A DNA stretch of 64,000 nucleotides from Planctomycetota bacterium (GTDB taxonomy: Bacteria > Planctomycetota > Planctomycetia > Planctomycetales > Planctomycetaceae), in NCBI GenBank assembly GCA_016872645.1, contig VGZH01000005.1, forward strand, positions 1-64,000. The letters are read 5' to 3'. Below are positions 1 to 10,000 of the stretch, in pieces. Position numbers and translations under genes: made by a program. Position 1 is the first letter of the stretch. Every line of letters begins with the position of its first letter. The notes under the pieces were generated by a model. That model was not told where the DNA came from. It searched no databases and saw only the letters and a program-made list of their open reading frames with translations.

Positions 1-41
1 AAAAAAAGCCACAAACCTTTTTGGTTCATGGCATTCTCAAG

Positions 42-114
42 AGCCATCGGTCGGATTTGAACCGACGACCTATGCTTTACGAAAGCATCGCTCTGCCGAC
101 TGAGCTACGATGGC
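42..114 (-). tRNA. tRNA-Thr (anticodon CGT)
   Basis: Reverse complement GCCATCGTAGCTCAGTCGGCAGAGCGATGCTTTCGTAAAGCATAGGTCGTCGGTTCAAATCCGACCGATGGC folds as a cloverleaf: acceptor GCCATCG/CGATGGC, anticodon stem ATGCT/AGCAT with loop TTCGTAA, T-loop GGTTCAAATCC. No encoded CCA. Confidence 0.95.
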
Positions 115-287
115 GGCTCGTCGCGGAGGCCGCGACGCGGGGCGGGTTTATAGTCACTGAATTTGGTGATGTGAAGGCGAACTCCAGTCCAGCTCTACTC
201 GCTCGACAACTCGGCATGGATGGACACAATTCGGGCCAATGTCGCGCGGCGACGCAGTCGATTTTCCTTCCATACGAGCACATTGTC

Positions 288-1103
288 ATGCGATCGGCGA
301 TCACAATTTCGTTGGTTCCTGAAGCAGCAGGCGGGCCATTTGTATTCTGGAACGACTTGGTCGCCGCGTGTGCAAAAGTGGCCGAGTTGGGATTTGATGC
401 GGTCGAGGTGTTTCCTCGTTCAGCGGAAGAAGTGGATGTTCCATTGTTGCGGAGTTGCCTGGACCGGTACGGACTGAAGTTGGCGGCAATGGGGACGGGA
501 GCAGGTTGGGTCGTCAAGAAACTGCGGCTGACCGATCACGACGAAACAGTGCGGCTACGAGCGCGAACCTTCATTCGTGAGATCATCGAAGTCGCGGGGG
601 CATTCGGAGCGCCGGCGATCATCGGTTCGATGCAAGGCCGGGCTGACGGCGGCATCAGTCATGAGCAGCATCTGGTCTGGTTGGCCGAAGCTCTGGATGA
701 ACTCGCGCCACGTGCGGCCGATCATGGGACGACGCTGCTAATCGAACCGCTGAATCGGTACGAGACCAACTTGGTCAACTCGGTCGCGGACGGAGTGAAG
801 TTGATTGGCTCGCTGAAGGCGAAGAACGTCAAGCTGCTGTGCGACCTGTTTCACATGAATATCGAAGAGCCGGACATTGCGACTGCCTTGAGCGAAGCCG
901 GATCGCTCGTTGGGCACGTCCATTTTGCCGACAGCAATCGCCGAGCGGTCGGCTTCGGACACACGCCGACGTCACCAGTCATCGGAGCTTTGCGACGCAT
1001 CGGCTACGACGGCTATCTGTCTGCGGAAGTCCTGCCGCTGCCAAACTCAAACGAAGCTGCTCGTCAAACGATAGCCAGCTACAAAGCCTGTGTTTCGACG
1101 TGA
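288..1103 (+). CDS. sugar phosphate isomerase/epimerase (xylose isomerase-like TIM barrel)
   Basis: Start moved to MRSAITISLVPEAAGG because the longer ORF runs through the tRNA. Motifs EPLNRYETNLVNS, LLCDLFHMNIEE and GHVHFADSNR are typical of the AP endonuclease 2/xylose isomerase-like family. Confidence 0.85.
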   Translation: MRSAITISLVPEAAGGPFVFWNDLVAACAKVAELGFDAVEVFPRSAEEVDVPLLRSCLDRYGLKLAAMGTGAGWVVKKLRLTDHDETVRLRARTFIREIIEVAGAFGAPAIIGSMQGRADGGISHEQHLVWLAEALDELAPRAADHGTTLLIEPLNRYETNLVNSVADGVKLIGSLKAKNVKLLCDLFHMNIEEPDIATALSEAGSLVGHVHFADSNRRAVGFGHTPTSPVIGALRRIGYDGYLSAEVLPLPNSNEAARQTIASYKACVST

Positions 1104-1259
1104 GTTCCGCTTCAACGGAGCACTCACCAAGCCCGCTTGTTTCGAGAAATCGCTTGTCCTAGACTCCTTCGTAACTTCGAGGCGTGGCACGTCGCCGGCT
1201 CGAAGCGATTGACGACAGATCACGGATACGATCTTTTCCTCGCAGGTTGAGACTTTTTC

Positions 1260-2615
1260 ATGCGCCGCTTCTCTTGGCTGCTGTTCAGTTCGTTGTTGTG
1301 CGGACTGGCTTTTTCGTTCGTCTCGTCGCAAGCGGACGATCCACCGAAGGAAAAGACCGCAGAACAGAAAGCGGCCGATGCCAAACGGGATGAAGACTAC
1401 GAACTGATGCGGCTGTTCGCGGACACGTTCGAACAGATCGAGCGGAATTACGTCAAAGACGTCGACCGCCGGCAGCTCATTCAGGCGGCGATTCGAGGCA
1501 TGGTCACACAGCTCGATCCGTACTCGAACTACATCAGCCCGGAAGAACTGAAACGTTTCAATCAGGAAGTCGAACAAGAGTTCGGTGGCATCGGCATCCA
1601 AGTGCAGATGGACCAGAAATCGAAACGGCTGATGGTGATGACGCCGCTGCCCGGCACGCCGGCCTACAAGGCGGGGATCAAGTCCGGCGATCTCATTATG
1701 GAGGTCGAAGGAAAATCCTCGGAGGGCATCTCGCTGGAAGAGGCGGTCAAGACGTTACAGGGGAAGCCGGGAACGGAAGTGACGCTCGGCGTCCAACATG
1801 CCGGCTCGGACAAGATCGAGCAGCTCAAGATTACGCGTGCGTTGATTCAAGTCGCGACAGTGCTCGGTGACACACACAAGCCGGACGACAGCTGGAATTT
1901 CTTCATCGATGCCGAGAGCAAAATCGGGTACATCCGCCTGACGCACTTCGGACGTCGCAGCGCCGAAGAGCTGCAAGAGGCCCTCGAAGTCCTGAAGAAG
2001 GAAGAGATGAAGGGGCTGGTGCTTGACCTGCGATTTAATCCCGGCGGGCTGTTGGGGCAGGCCACAAAAATCGCGGATCTGTTTTTGGAAAGCGGCACGA
2101 TTGTCAGCGTCAAAGGCCGCAACACCGACAATCGTGTTTGGACCGCCGAGAAAGAAGGAACCTACTCTGGTTTTCCAATGGCGGTCCTCGTTAATCGATT
2201 CAGCGCCTCTGCGAGCGAAATTGTCAGCGCCGCGCTCCAGGATCATAAACGTGCGATCGTTGTCGGCGAACGTTCATGGGGCAAAGGGAGCGTGCAGAAT
2301 GTGATCGAACTGGAGAGTGGAGCCAGTGCGCTGAAGCTGACAACAGCTCAGTATCTCCGGCCAAGTGGTCGTAACATTCACAAGTTTCCTGGTGCCAAAG
2401 ACGACGAGGAATGGGGAGTCGGTCCGGATCAAGACCACAAGATCGAAGTCACTCAGCAAGAGATGCAAGAGTACCTCGAGTATCGCCGTCAGCGCGACGT
2501 GATCGGTGGCGCCGGCCCGAAGGTCGAGTTCAAGGACCGCCAATTGAATGACGCACTGGACTATTTGAAGGCCCAGTTGTCCGGCGAGAAGAAGGAAGCG
2601 GCGAAGGCACCATGA
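1260..2615 (+). CDS. S41 family C-terminal processing peptidase with PDZ domain
   Basis: Signal peptide, PDZ-like GIGIQVQMDQKSKRLMVMTPLPGTPAYKAGIKSGDLI, and S41 motifs LDLRFNPGGLL, FSASASEIVSAALQDHKRAIVVGERSWGKGSVQ. Confidence 0.93.
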   Translation: MRRFSWLLFSSLLCGLAFSFVSSQADDPPKEKTAEQKAADAKRDEDYELMRLFADTFEQIERNYVKDVDRRQLIQAAIRGMVTQLDPYSNYISPEELKRFNQEVEQEFGGIGIQVQMDQKSKRLMVMTPLPGTPAYKAGIKSGDLIMEVEGKSSEGISLEEAVKTLQGKPGTEVTLGVQHAGSDKIEQLKITRALIQVATVLGDTHKPDDSWNFFIDAESKIGYIRLTHFGRRSAEELQEALEVLKKEEMKGLVLDLRFNPGGLLGQATKIADLFLESGTIVSVKGRNTDNRVWTAEKEGTYSGFPMAVLVNRFSASASEIVSAALQDHKRAIVVGERSWGKGSVQNVIELESGASALKLTTAQYLRPSGRNIHKFPGAKDDEEWGVGPDQDHKIEVTQQEMQEYLEYRRQRDVIGGAGPKVEFKDRQLNDALDYLKAQLSGEKKEAAKAP

Positions 2616-2739
2616 CTTGAAAGACGCATGGTCAAAACTTCAAGACATCAGTGACCACAGACCCATTACGCTGGTCGGCACTTCTAGAGTTCTCGGGATT
2701 GCATCGACGGCATCAGACCGCAAAGGTTCGCGGTTTCGG

Positions 2740-3750
2740 TCAGGAAACACCCAGCAATCCGGCGGCATTGTTCCAGAAAATATCTTCGACCGCCGCGTCA
2801 CTGAGCCGTTCGGACCAGCAGGCCCATTTTAACGAACGGAGATGCTCCAAGCCGATGAGCACCGGATGCACTTGCAGATGCTTTTCGCCCCACACGGGTG
2901 TGTCACCGTAAATCCACAAGAACGAATCGCCCGCCGAAAGCGATCGCCCGCGCATGTGGCTGACCGGCAGGTCCGAGCCGTACATCAACTTCTTGTGTCC
3001 GATGATGCGGATGATCGCCTGATGTGCGATCGGTTCGCAGTTGGCACTCGTATCAAAGTACAAGTTGTCGAGTCCGGTGAGTTTGGGCAGCCCTTCCAAA
3101 TTGTGAGCCGGCTGAAAACTGCGAGCCGAATGAGCCAGGATCAACTTCATGTTCGGATATCGCTCGCAGTAATGCCGAATCCAATGGATGTTGCTGGGGT
3201 CGGCGACGGCTCGCGATTTGACCATGTGCAACGTGATGACCCAGCCCTCCTCGTCAGCAACCTTCACCAACCGCTCTGGTAAAAAATCCGGAATGTCCGC
3301 TTCCCAGGTTGGCTTCGTCGGCGAAAACGTGTGGTAGCACTTCAGCCCGTGCAGTTTCAGACGCCGCACTTCTTGTCGCACCCATTCGGGATCATCTTCC
3401 GGACGGACAAAGAACTCACCGCGAAACGCCGGGTTGGTCGCGGTCTCGCGGCCAACGAATTCGTTCATCCGATGCTGTCCTTCCGGATTCGTCGCAGTCG
3501 CGAACGAGAGGAACAACGCTCCTTGAGTTCGTCCCGGATGCAGGTCATCGATCAGCCGCACGTACTCCTTCGCGTCGACATCACCACTGAATCCGGGGAG
3601 CCGAAACTGCACTTCATCTTCGAGCCACAAGTGGCAATGCGCGTCAAAAATCTTCGATGGGAGGAACGAATTCAGTTCGCGATCAAGAAACTCGCGATCC
3701 AACGGCAGCGAAGCTCCGAGCGACTTAGACGCGGCGGTAATCGACATCAC
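2740..3750 (-). CDS. amidohydrolase family protein (metal-dependent TIM-barrel hydrolase)
   Basis: IFDAHCHLWLED near the N-terminus, LILAHSARSFQP, and LMYGSDLPVSHMRG near the C-terminus. Confidence 0.85.
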   Translation of the reverse strand: MMSITAASKSLGASLPLDREFLDRELNSFLPSKIFDAHCHLWLEDEVQFRLPGFSGDVDAKEYVRLIDDLHPGRTQGALFLSFATATNPEGQHRMNEFVGRETATNPAFRGEFFVRPEDDPEWVRQEVRRLKLHGLKCYHTFSPTKPTWEADIPDFLPERLVKVADEEGWVITLHMVKSRAVADPSNIHWIRHYCERYPNMKLILAHSARSFQPAHNLEGLPKLTGLDNLYFDTSANCEPIAHQAIIRIIGHKKLMYGSDLPVSHMRGRSLSAGDSFLWIYGDTPVWGEKHLQVHPVLIGLEHLRSLKWACWSERLSDAAVEDIFWNNAAGLLGVS

Positions 3751-3955
3751 AGGAACCTCCGATTTTTTTTGAACAGTCCGAAAACCTAACCAGAGAATTT
3801 TGGTCGGGCAAGTCGCTCAAGCGTGTTCAGAAGATTGGACCTGCCGCATTGCCCTGGGCCGAAAAAACCATCAGGTACGGCAGCCATCGAGTCGTCGTTG
3901 CTGTTTCGTGCCGACGATCTAAGTTTCAACTCTCGCCGTCTTATCAATTGGCGAA

Positions 3956-4729
3956 ATGCTCGACGAATGGTCACGACGTGGGAGGACACTAGACGAGCAT
4001 GGCAAACAATTACTAAAAACATTGAAGAAACAGGAATTTTCAACCCAACAACTCGCCGGTTCGGATTTGATTCAGCTTCAAGACGTTTCGAAAACATATC
4101 GCCGAGGACCGCACGAAGTCGCTGCCCTGCGCGGTTTGACGTTTGAATTGCCGAGCGCCTCGTTTGCTTTCGTGCTCGGCCCGTCTGGCAGCGGCAAAAG
4201 TACGCTGCTGCAACTTCTGGGGGCACTCGACGAGCCGACTTCGGGCGAGATCACAATTGCCGGTGAGCGTCTGAGTGGCATGTCAGCCAGTCAACGGAAT
4301 ACTTATCGGCGGGAACAAGTCGGCTTTGTCTTTCAGAGCTTCAATTTGCTGAGCAACCTCAGCGCCGTCGACAACGTCCTGGTTCCGTTCTTGCCCAGTG
4401 GAGTTTCAGCGACTTTGCGATCGCGCGCGATGGAACTGTTGAAAGTCGTCGGACTTGGCGGGCGACTCGATCATCGACCGAATCAACTCTCCGGCGGTGA
4501 ACAACAGCGCGTAGCCATTGCGCGGGCGTTGCTCAAACGGCCGAAGCTGGTCTTGGCCGATGAGCCGACTGGTGAACTCGACAGTCAGACCGGAGCCGAT
4601 GTTTATCGACTGCTCCGCGATCTGCGCGATCAGCAGCAGGCGACGGTTATTGTCGTGACCCACGATCCGACGTTCATTCAACCAGACGACCAGATCCTGC
4701 GTCTGCGCGATGGACGCTTGGCAGAGTAG
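3956..4729 (+). CDS. ABC transporter ATP-binding protein (LolD/MacB-like)
   Basis: Walker [11 protein letters not shown]-loop FVFQSFNLL, signature [15 protein letters not shown], Walker [14 protein letters not shown]-loop VVTHD. The exact start is uncertain. Confidence 0.9.
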   Translation: MLDEWSRRGRTLDEHGKQLLKTLKKQEFSTQQLAGSDLIQLQDVSKTYRRGPHEVAALRGLTFELPSASFAFVLGPSGSGKSTLLQLLGALDEPTSGEITIAGERLSGMSASQRNTYRREQVGFVFQSFNLLSNLSAVDNVLVPFLPSGVSATLRSRAMELLKVVGLGGRLDHRPNQLSGGEQQRVAIARALLKRPKLVLADEPTGELDSQTGADVYRLLRDLRDQQQATVIVVTHDPTFIQPDDQILRLRDGRLAE

Positions 4730-4730
4730 G

Positions 4731-4814
4731 CTTGTGACACATGCGGCTCGCGTGCGACGGGTCGGGGCACTTACCATGGAAGCGTCGTCGCACGCGAAGC
4801 GCGTGTGCCACAAG
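4731..4814. repeat. imperfect palindrome, 28-nt arms
   Basis: CTTGTGACACATGCGGCTCGCGTGCGAC (4731-4758) versus the reverse complement of 4787-4814, CTTGTGGCACACGCGCTTCGCGTGCGAC; 4 mismatches. Confidence 0.85.
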
Positions 4815-4832
4815 GAAACGTCGAGTGTGACC

Positions 4833-5609
4833 ATGGCCACGCAAGTTGAACTGTCATTGAACGGTCCTGTCGCTCGCATCACTCTGCGGGGCGAAAAGGG
4901 CATCCAAATTCTCTCGGCCGAGACGCGACGATGGTTGCGGGACATTGTTGCACAAGTCGCGACCGCGGATTGCTCCATTGTCGTGTTTGCCGGTGAGGGT
5001 CGAACGTTCATTGCAGGAGCGAGCATCGATGAACTGCGGTCGCTGGATGAAGCCGGCGCCCTCAAAGATTCCCGTGCTGGGCAGCAGTTGATGAGCGCGA
5101 TTGAGGAATTGCCACAGACGACGATCGCTGCAATTCACGGAGCGTGCGCCGGAGGGGGGACGGAATTGGTTCTTGCTTGCGATCTGAGATTCGCAGCCGA
5201 GGGTGCGAAGATCGGTTTGCCAGAAACGTCCATCGGAGTTCTCCCCGGCTGGGGCGGAACGGTGCGAGCCACTCACCTGCTGAATCCGGCAGTGGCTCGG
5301 AGGTTAATTCTGACGGGCGAATTGATCGCGGCCAACGAAGCGTTGCGGATTGGACTCGTCGACGCCGTCTTTCCGCCCGAGACATTCAGCGACGGAGTCG
5401 AAGCTCGGATTGCGCAGATTCTGACTCGAGGCCCGCAAGTTCGACAGCGAGTCAAGCATCTGCTAAGGCTTCACGCGGTCGATGGTGTCGACTTAACCGC
5501 GCAGTACGATGCGGAAGCTCAGGCGTTCGCCGAGTGCTACCGCACAGGCGAACCACGGGAAGGCATGTCCGCATTTCTGGAGAAGCGTCCCGTTGCCTGG
5601 TCAAAGTGA
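4833..5609 (+). CDS. enoyl-CoA hydratase/isomerase family protein
   Basis: Crotonase-fold motifs IHGACAGGGTELVLACDLRFAAEGAKIGLPETSIGVLPGWGGT. Start chosen at MATQVELSLNG. Confidence 0.88.
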   Translation: MATQVELSLNGPVARITLRGEKGIQILSAETRRWLRDIVAQVATADCSIVVFAGEGRTFIAGASIDELRSLDEAGALKDSRAGQQLMSAIEELPQTTIAAIHGACAGGGTELVLACDLRFAAEGAKIGLPETSIGVLPGWGGTVRATHLLNPAVARRLILTGELIAANEALRIGLVDAVFPPETFSDGVEARIAQILTRGPQVRQRVKHLLRLHAVDGVDLTAQYDAEAQAFAECYRTGEPREGMSAFLEKRPVAWSK

Positions 5610-5721
5610 GTGGCAATTTTGTTTTCGTCAGGAAGTCCTCTTTGAGACGGCGGACGAACTGATTACTTTTCGTCTCTGGATTTGTACAGCCTCGCCCTGA
5701 CCGAGTTGAAATAACGACTTT

Positions 5722-6858
5722 ATGCGCAAGCGACTGCTGACTTTTGGCGAACCGGCCCCGTGGTTCTCGGCACCGACGAATGCCAACGCGAACTTTCATT
5801 TCGATACGGTCGCGGGCCGGTACGTCGTGCTCTGCTTCTTCGAGTCGACGGCTCGGCCGGATAGTCGCAAGATTCTGGATGACCTGTGGCAAGCTCGGTC
5901 GCGGTTCAGTGACGATCATGTGACGTTCTTCGGCGTCGGCCACGATCCGCTCGACAAGGAACAGTCGCGCGTGCAGGAACAGATTCCGGGACTGCGCTAC
6001 TTCTGGGACTTCGACCGGCGCGTGGCGGCGGATTACGGAGCGATGCAGCTCGATCCGAATACTGGTTTGCAAAGGTTCGTCGCGCATACGGTCGTGCTCG
6101 ATTCGCGGCTGCGCACGCTGGCGGTGATTCCGTTTGACGATCCGAACACTTACGCCGCGCGATTGTTGCAGTTGATCGATTCGCTGCCGCCGCTCGGTCA
6201 GCCGCACGTGGCCGAGGTGCAGGCTCCCGTGATGGTCGTGCCGCGCATCTTCGAGCCGGAGTTCTGCCGCAAGCTCATCGACCTCTACGAACAACACGGC
6301 GGCAAGGAATCCGGCTTCATGCGCGAGGTCAATGGCAAGACCGTCGGCATGTACGACTACGGGCACAAGCGGCGGCAGGATTGTGAGATTCCCGATGAGG
6401 ACATTCGCCGAGCCTGCATGATCCGCATTCACGACCGGCTGGTCCCGGAGATCGAGAAGGCGTACCAGTTCAAAGCGACGCGCATGGAGCGGTACATCGT
6501 CGCCTGCTACGACGGCACGCAGAACGCTCACTTCCGAGCACACCGCGACAACACGACCAAGGGAACCGCCCATCGCAAATTCGCCGTCTCGCTGGTGCTC
6601 AACACGGGCGAGTTCGACGGCGGCTTCGTCTGGTTCCCCGAATACGGCCGGCAGATGTTCGCCCCTCCGGCTGGCGGAGCGGTCGTCTTCTCCTGTTCGC
6701 TGCTGCACGAAGCCACGCCGGTCACAAGCGGCAAGCGATACGTCTTCCTGCCGTTCCTCTACGACGATGCCGCCGCTCGCCTGCGCCACGAGAACCTCCG
6801 CTTCGTCGCCGGAGAAGATGTGAACACGCCGCAACAGGCTCAACAAGCCGCGGGCTGA
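5722..6858 (+). CDS. peroxiredoxin-like domain fused to 2OG-Fe(II) oxygenase (P4Hc type)
   Basis: N-terminal AhpC/TSA-like fold (GEPAPWFSAPT...YVVLCFFESTARPDSRKILDDL). C-terminal dioxygenase motifs HFRAHRDNT...FAVSLVLN...GGFVWFPEYG...AVVFSCSLLHEATPVTSGKRYVFLPFLY. Confidence 0.85.
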   Translation: MRKRLLTFGEPAPWFSAPTNANANFHFDTVAGRYVVLCFFESTARPDSRKILDDLWQARSRFSDDHVTFFGVGHDPLDKEQSRVQEQIPGLRYFWDFDRRVAADYGAMQLDPNTGLQRFVAHTVVLDSRLRTLAVIPFDDPNTYAARLLQLIDSLPPLGQPHVAEVQAPVMVVPRIFEPEFCRKLIDLYEQHGGKESGFMREVNGKTVGMYDYGHKRRQDCEIPDEDIRRACMIRIHDRLVPEIEKAYQFKATRMERYIVACYDGTQNAHFRAHRDNTTKGTAHRKFAVSLVLNTGEFDGGFVWFPEYGRQMFAPPAGGAVVFSCSLLHEATPVTSGKRYVFLPFLYDDAAARLRHENLRFVAGEDVNTPQQAQQAAG

Positions 6859-7065
6859 ACTCGTCTCCCTTTGTCGCTCTCTCTTTTCCGCCCATCCCTT
6901 CGAAACCCCGGCGATCGGAAAACAGGTACGGGCGGAAAATGAGGCGACTCGCTGAAGCCGACAAGACATGAACCTGGCCGGTGGAAAGCCGTGTGCTCCC
7001 GCCGCGACCGGTGTATCTTTCTTCGTTGTCCACGCCCTCTCTGGCCGTGTTGAGGAATCCTTGAA

Positions 7066-10000
7066 ATGTCGCGAACCTCGTTGTGCCTCGCCGTCTGCTT
7101 GTGTGTGTGCTCGCTGCTGGCGTGGGCTGACGACAAGCCGAACGGCAATCGGCTGACGTATCTCGATGAGCCGTGCAATCCGTATTACGTCCATCGGGAC
7201 TTTCCCAAGCTGACGACTCCGATGTGGGTCGGTGAAGAGGGGGTCGAGGCGGTCGTGATCCTCGGCATCGACGACATGCGCGGGCATGACAAGTGGGAGG
7301 CGTACCTCAAACCGATCCTGAATCGCTTGAAGCAAATCGACGGCCGCGCCCCGGTCAGCATCTTCACATGCTCGATTGATCCGAAGCAACCGCACTTGCA
7401 ACAGTGGTTGGAAGAAGGCTCGAGCCTGGAGATTCACACGATCGAGAACTACCCGTACCCGTATGTCCTCGACCGGCTCTGCCGGGAGTTTCCGTGGGTC
7501 GCGCCGAGCGACTGGTCGGCTCAGCATCTGCACCAGCCGAACAACCCCCAGACCGTCGAGGACTGGAAAGCGGCGCTCGACTGCACCGTCATCAAGCAGG
7601 GAGTTTTTTGCTTGGTCTTCCATCCCCACAACTGGATCAAGCCGGAGCAAGTCAACGAACTCATCGGCTACGCCGTCACCAAGTACGGCAAAAAGGCCAA
7701 GTTCCTGACGTTCAAGGACGCGGTCGAACGGCTCTACAAGAATGTCGCATTTAGTGGGTTGCGCGAGCCGCCGAAGGGCACTGATACGAATGTGCGCTTT
7801 TTGAATTGGGATCACGATGGTCATCTTGATGCTCTGACGCTTGGCGCGCGTTCGTATCGGATACGAGCATGGTCAGCGGCGAAGTATTCTTGGTTGAATG
7901 CCAATGTCTTGCTCTGGCCATTTGAGAAGACAACGACTTGGCTGAACAAGTTCGACGCACACGAGGTGTTACCGCCAACCGCCCCCAAGCCAATTGAAGG
8001 TCGCGATCATGGCGTCCGCTTGATCGACCTTTGCGCCGATGGCTACGACGACGTCGAGTTCTCGAATCACGAGCGTTACGGCATCTGGCTGCGGGGGTCG
8101 CTGGAGAAAGGCTGGTCGCGTGAGCTGCTCTCCGGCCAGCGTGGCTCGAAGCCAGCGAACGAAGAATTGCCGCCGATCGTGCGAGAGGATGGCTCGAACA
8201 ACGGCTTCTGGGTTCATGCGCGGAACCTCGTGTGGATGAACGAGGACACCGCAAAATCGAACGACTTGGTCGAATGCCAGTCGTTTGAGGAGCTGCTGGC
8301 CCGTGGGTCGGGCAAGAATGCCCAACCTACGGAAGACGGCCCGAAGTCTCCCGAAGAGTCGCTCAAGCTGATGCAGGTGAAGCCGGGCTATCGCGTCGAA
8401 CTGGTCGCCGCCGAACCGCTCGTGCTCGACCCCGTCGCCTTCGATTGGGGACCGGACGGAAAACTCTGGGTCGCCGAAATGGCCGACTACCCGCTCGGCG
8501 TTCCGGAAGAAGAATCGGGCACGGATAACACGGACGTCACGGAGAAGATCAACAAGAATGATTCCAACCCCAAGCCCCCCGTGAGATCCGCGTCCTCCGT
8601 GTCCCAAAATTTTGATTTCAAAAAGGGGGGCGGCCGAGTTCGCATCCTCGAAGACACCGACGGCGACGGGAAGTACGACAAGTCCACCGTGTTTCTCGAC
8701 AAGCTCAACTTCCCGAACGGCGTCATGCCGTGGCGCGACGGAGTGCTCATCTCCGCCGCTCCCGACGTGCTGTTCGCTCGCGACACGAACGGAGACAACA
8801 AGGCCGACGAAGTCAAAATCCTGCTGACCGGATTTGGCGAAGGAAATCAGCAGCACCGAGTCAACGGTTTTAGCTGGGGCCTCGACAACATGGTCCACTG
8901 CGCCAACGGCGACAGCGGCGGGTCAATCAAGGTCGTCGCTACCGTAGGGTCGGCTCCTGCCGACCAACCACGATCGACAAATTCTGAGCGGTCAGCAGGA
9001 GCCGACCCTACGCATGTCGGCAAGACGATCGACATTCGCGGCCGCGACTTTCGCTGGAATCCGGACACGGGTGAGATCGACCCGACGTCCGGACAAACGC
9101 AATTCGGGCGAAATCGAGACGACTTCGGCAACTGGTTCGGCAACAACAACGCGAACCCGATGTATCACTTCGTGCTCGACGATTATTACACCCGCCGCAA
9201 CCCGCACGTCGCGCCGCCCGATCCCAAGAAACACGTCTCGATCACGCCGGGACCGTCGCCGGTTTTTCCGATCAGCCGCACGCTCGCGCGGTTCAACGAC
9301 TTCGCGATGGCCAACCGGTTCACATCGGCGAACAGCGCGATGGTGTATCGGGACACGATACTGTTTGAGTCCAGAGACGAGAGTCCAGAGTTCAGAGCAA
9401 CGCCAAAGCAAGCGCCGTCCCCGTCTTCGCTCTCGACTCACCAGCACGTCTTTATTTCCGAACCAGTCCACAACCTGGTGCATCACGAGATCATGACGGC
9501 CGACGGCGTGACCTTCACCAGCCGGCGGCCCGACGACGAGCAGCAATCGGAATTCCTCGCGTCAAAAGACAACTGGTTCCGCCCGACGCAGATCAAGACC
9601 GGCCCGGACGGAGCGCTCTACATCGCCGACATGTACCGCCAAGTCATCGAGCACCCGCAGTACATTCCGCCCGCCATGCAAGAAAAGCTCGACCTGCGAG
9701 CGGGCCACGACAAAGGGCGGATTTATCGAGTCGTGCGGGTTTCTGAACCTCGACCCGCTGAGGATGCGAAAGCCAACGTGTGGCCGCTGAGCAGAGCGAA
9801 GCAAGAGCCTTTGAGCCGGTTTGACGAACTTTACGAGGCACTGCGGAGTCCAAACGGGACTGTCCGTGATTTGGCCCATCGACTGATCTACTGGAAGCGT
9901 GTCGACGCCGAAAAAAATGTCTTTGGTTTATCACTTCGCGAAAAAGATCCGATTGCCAGGCTGCATGTTCTGTCGATTCTCGATGGCCTGCGTCGCGTTG

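Noticed and set aside
21-287. N-terminal extension of the first ORF
   Set aside because: Runs through the tRNA-Thr gene; the domain starts at 288.
5452-7824. 790-aa minus-strand ORF
   Set aside because: Antisense to the well-supported peroxiredoxin/2OG oxygenase and the start of the PVC gene; composition is typical of a GC-driven shadow ORF with no family motif.
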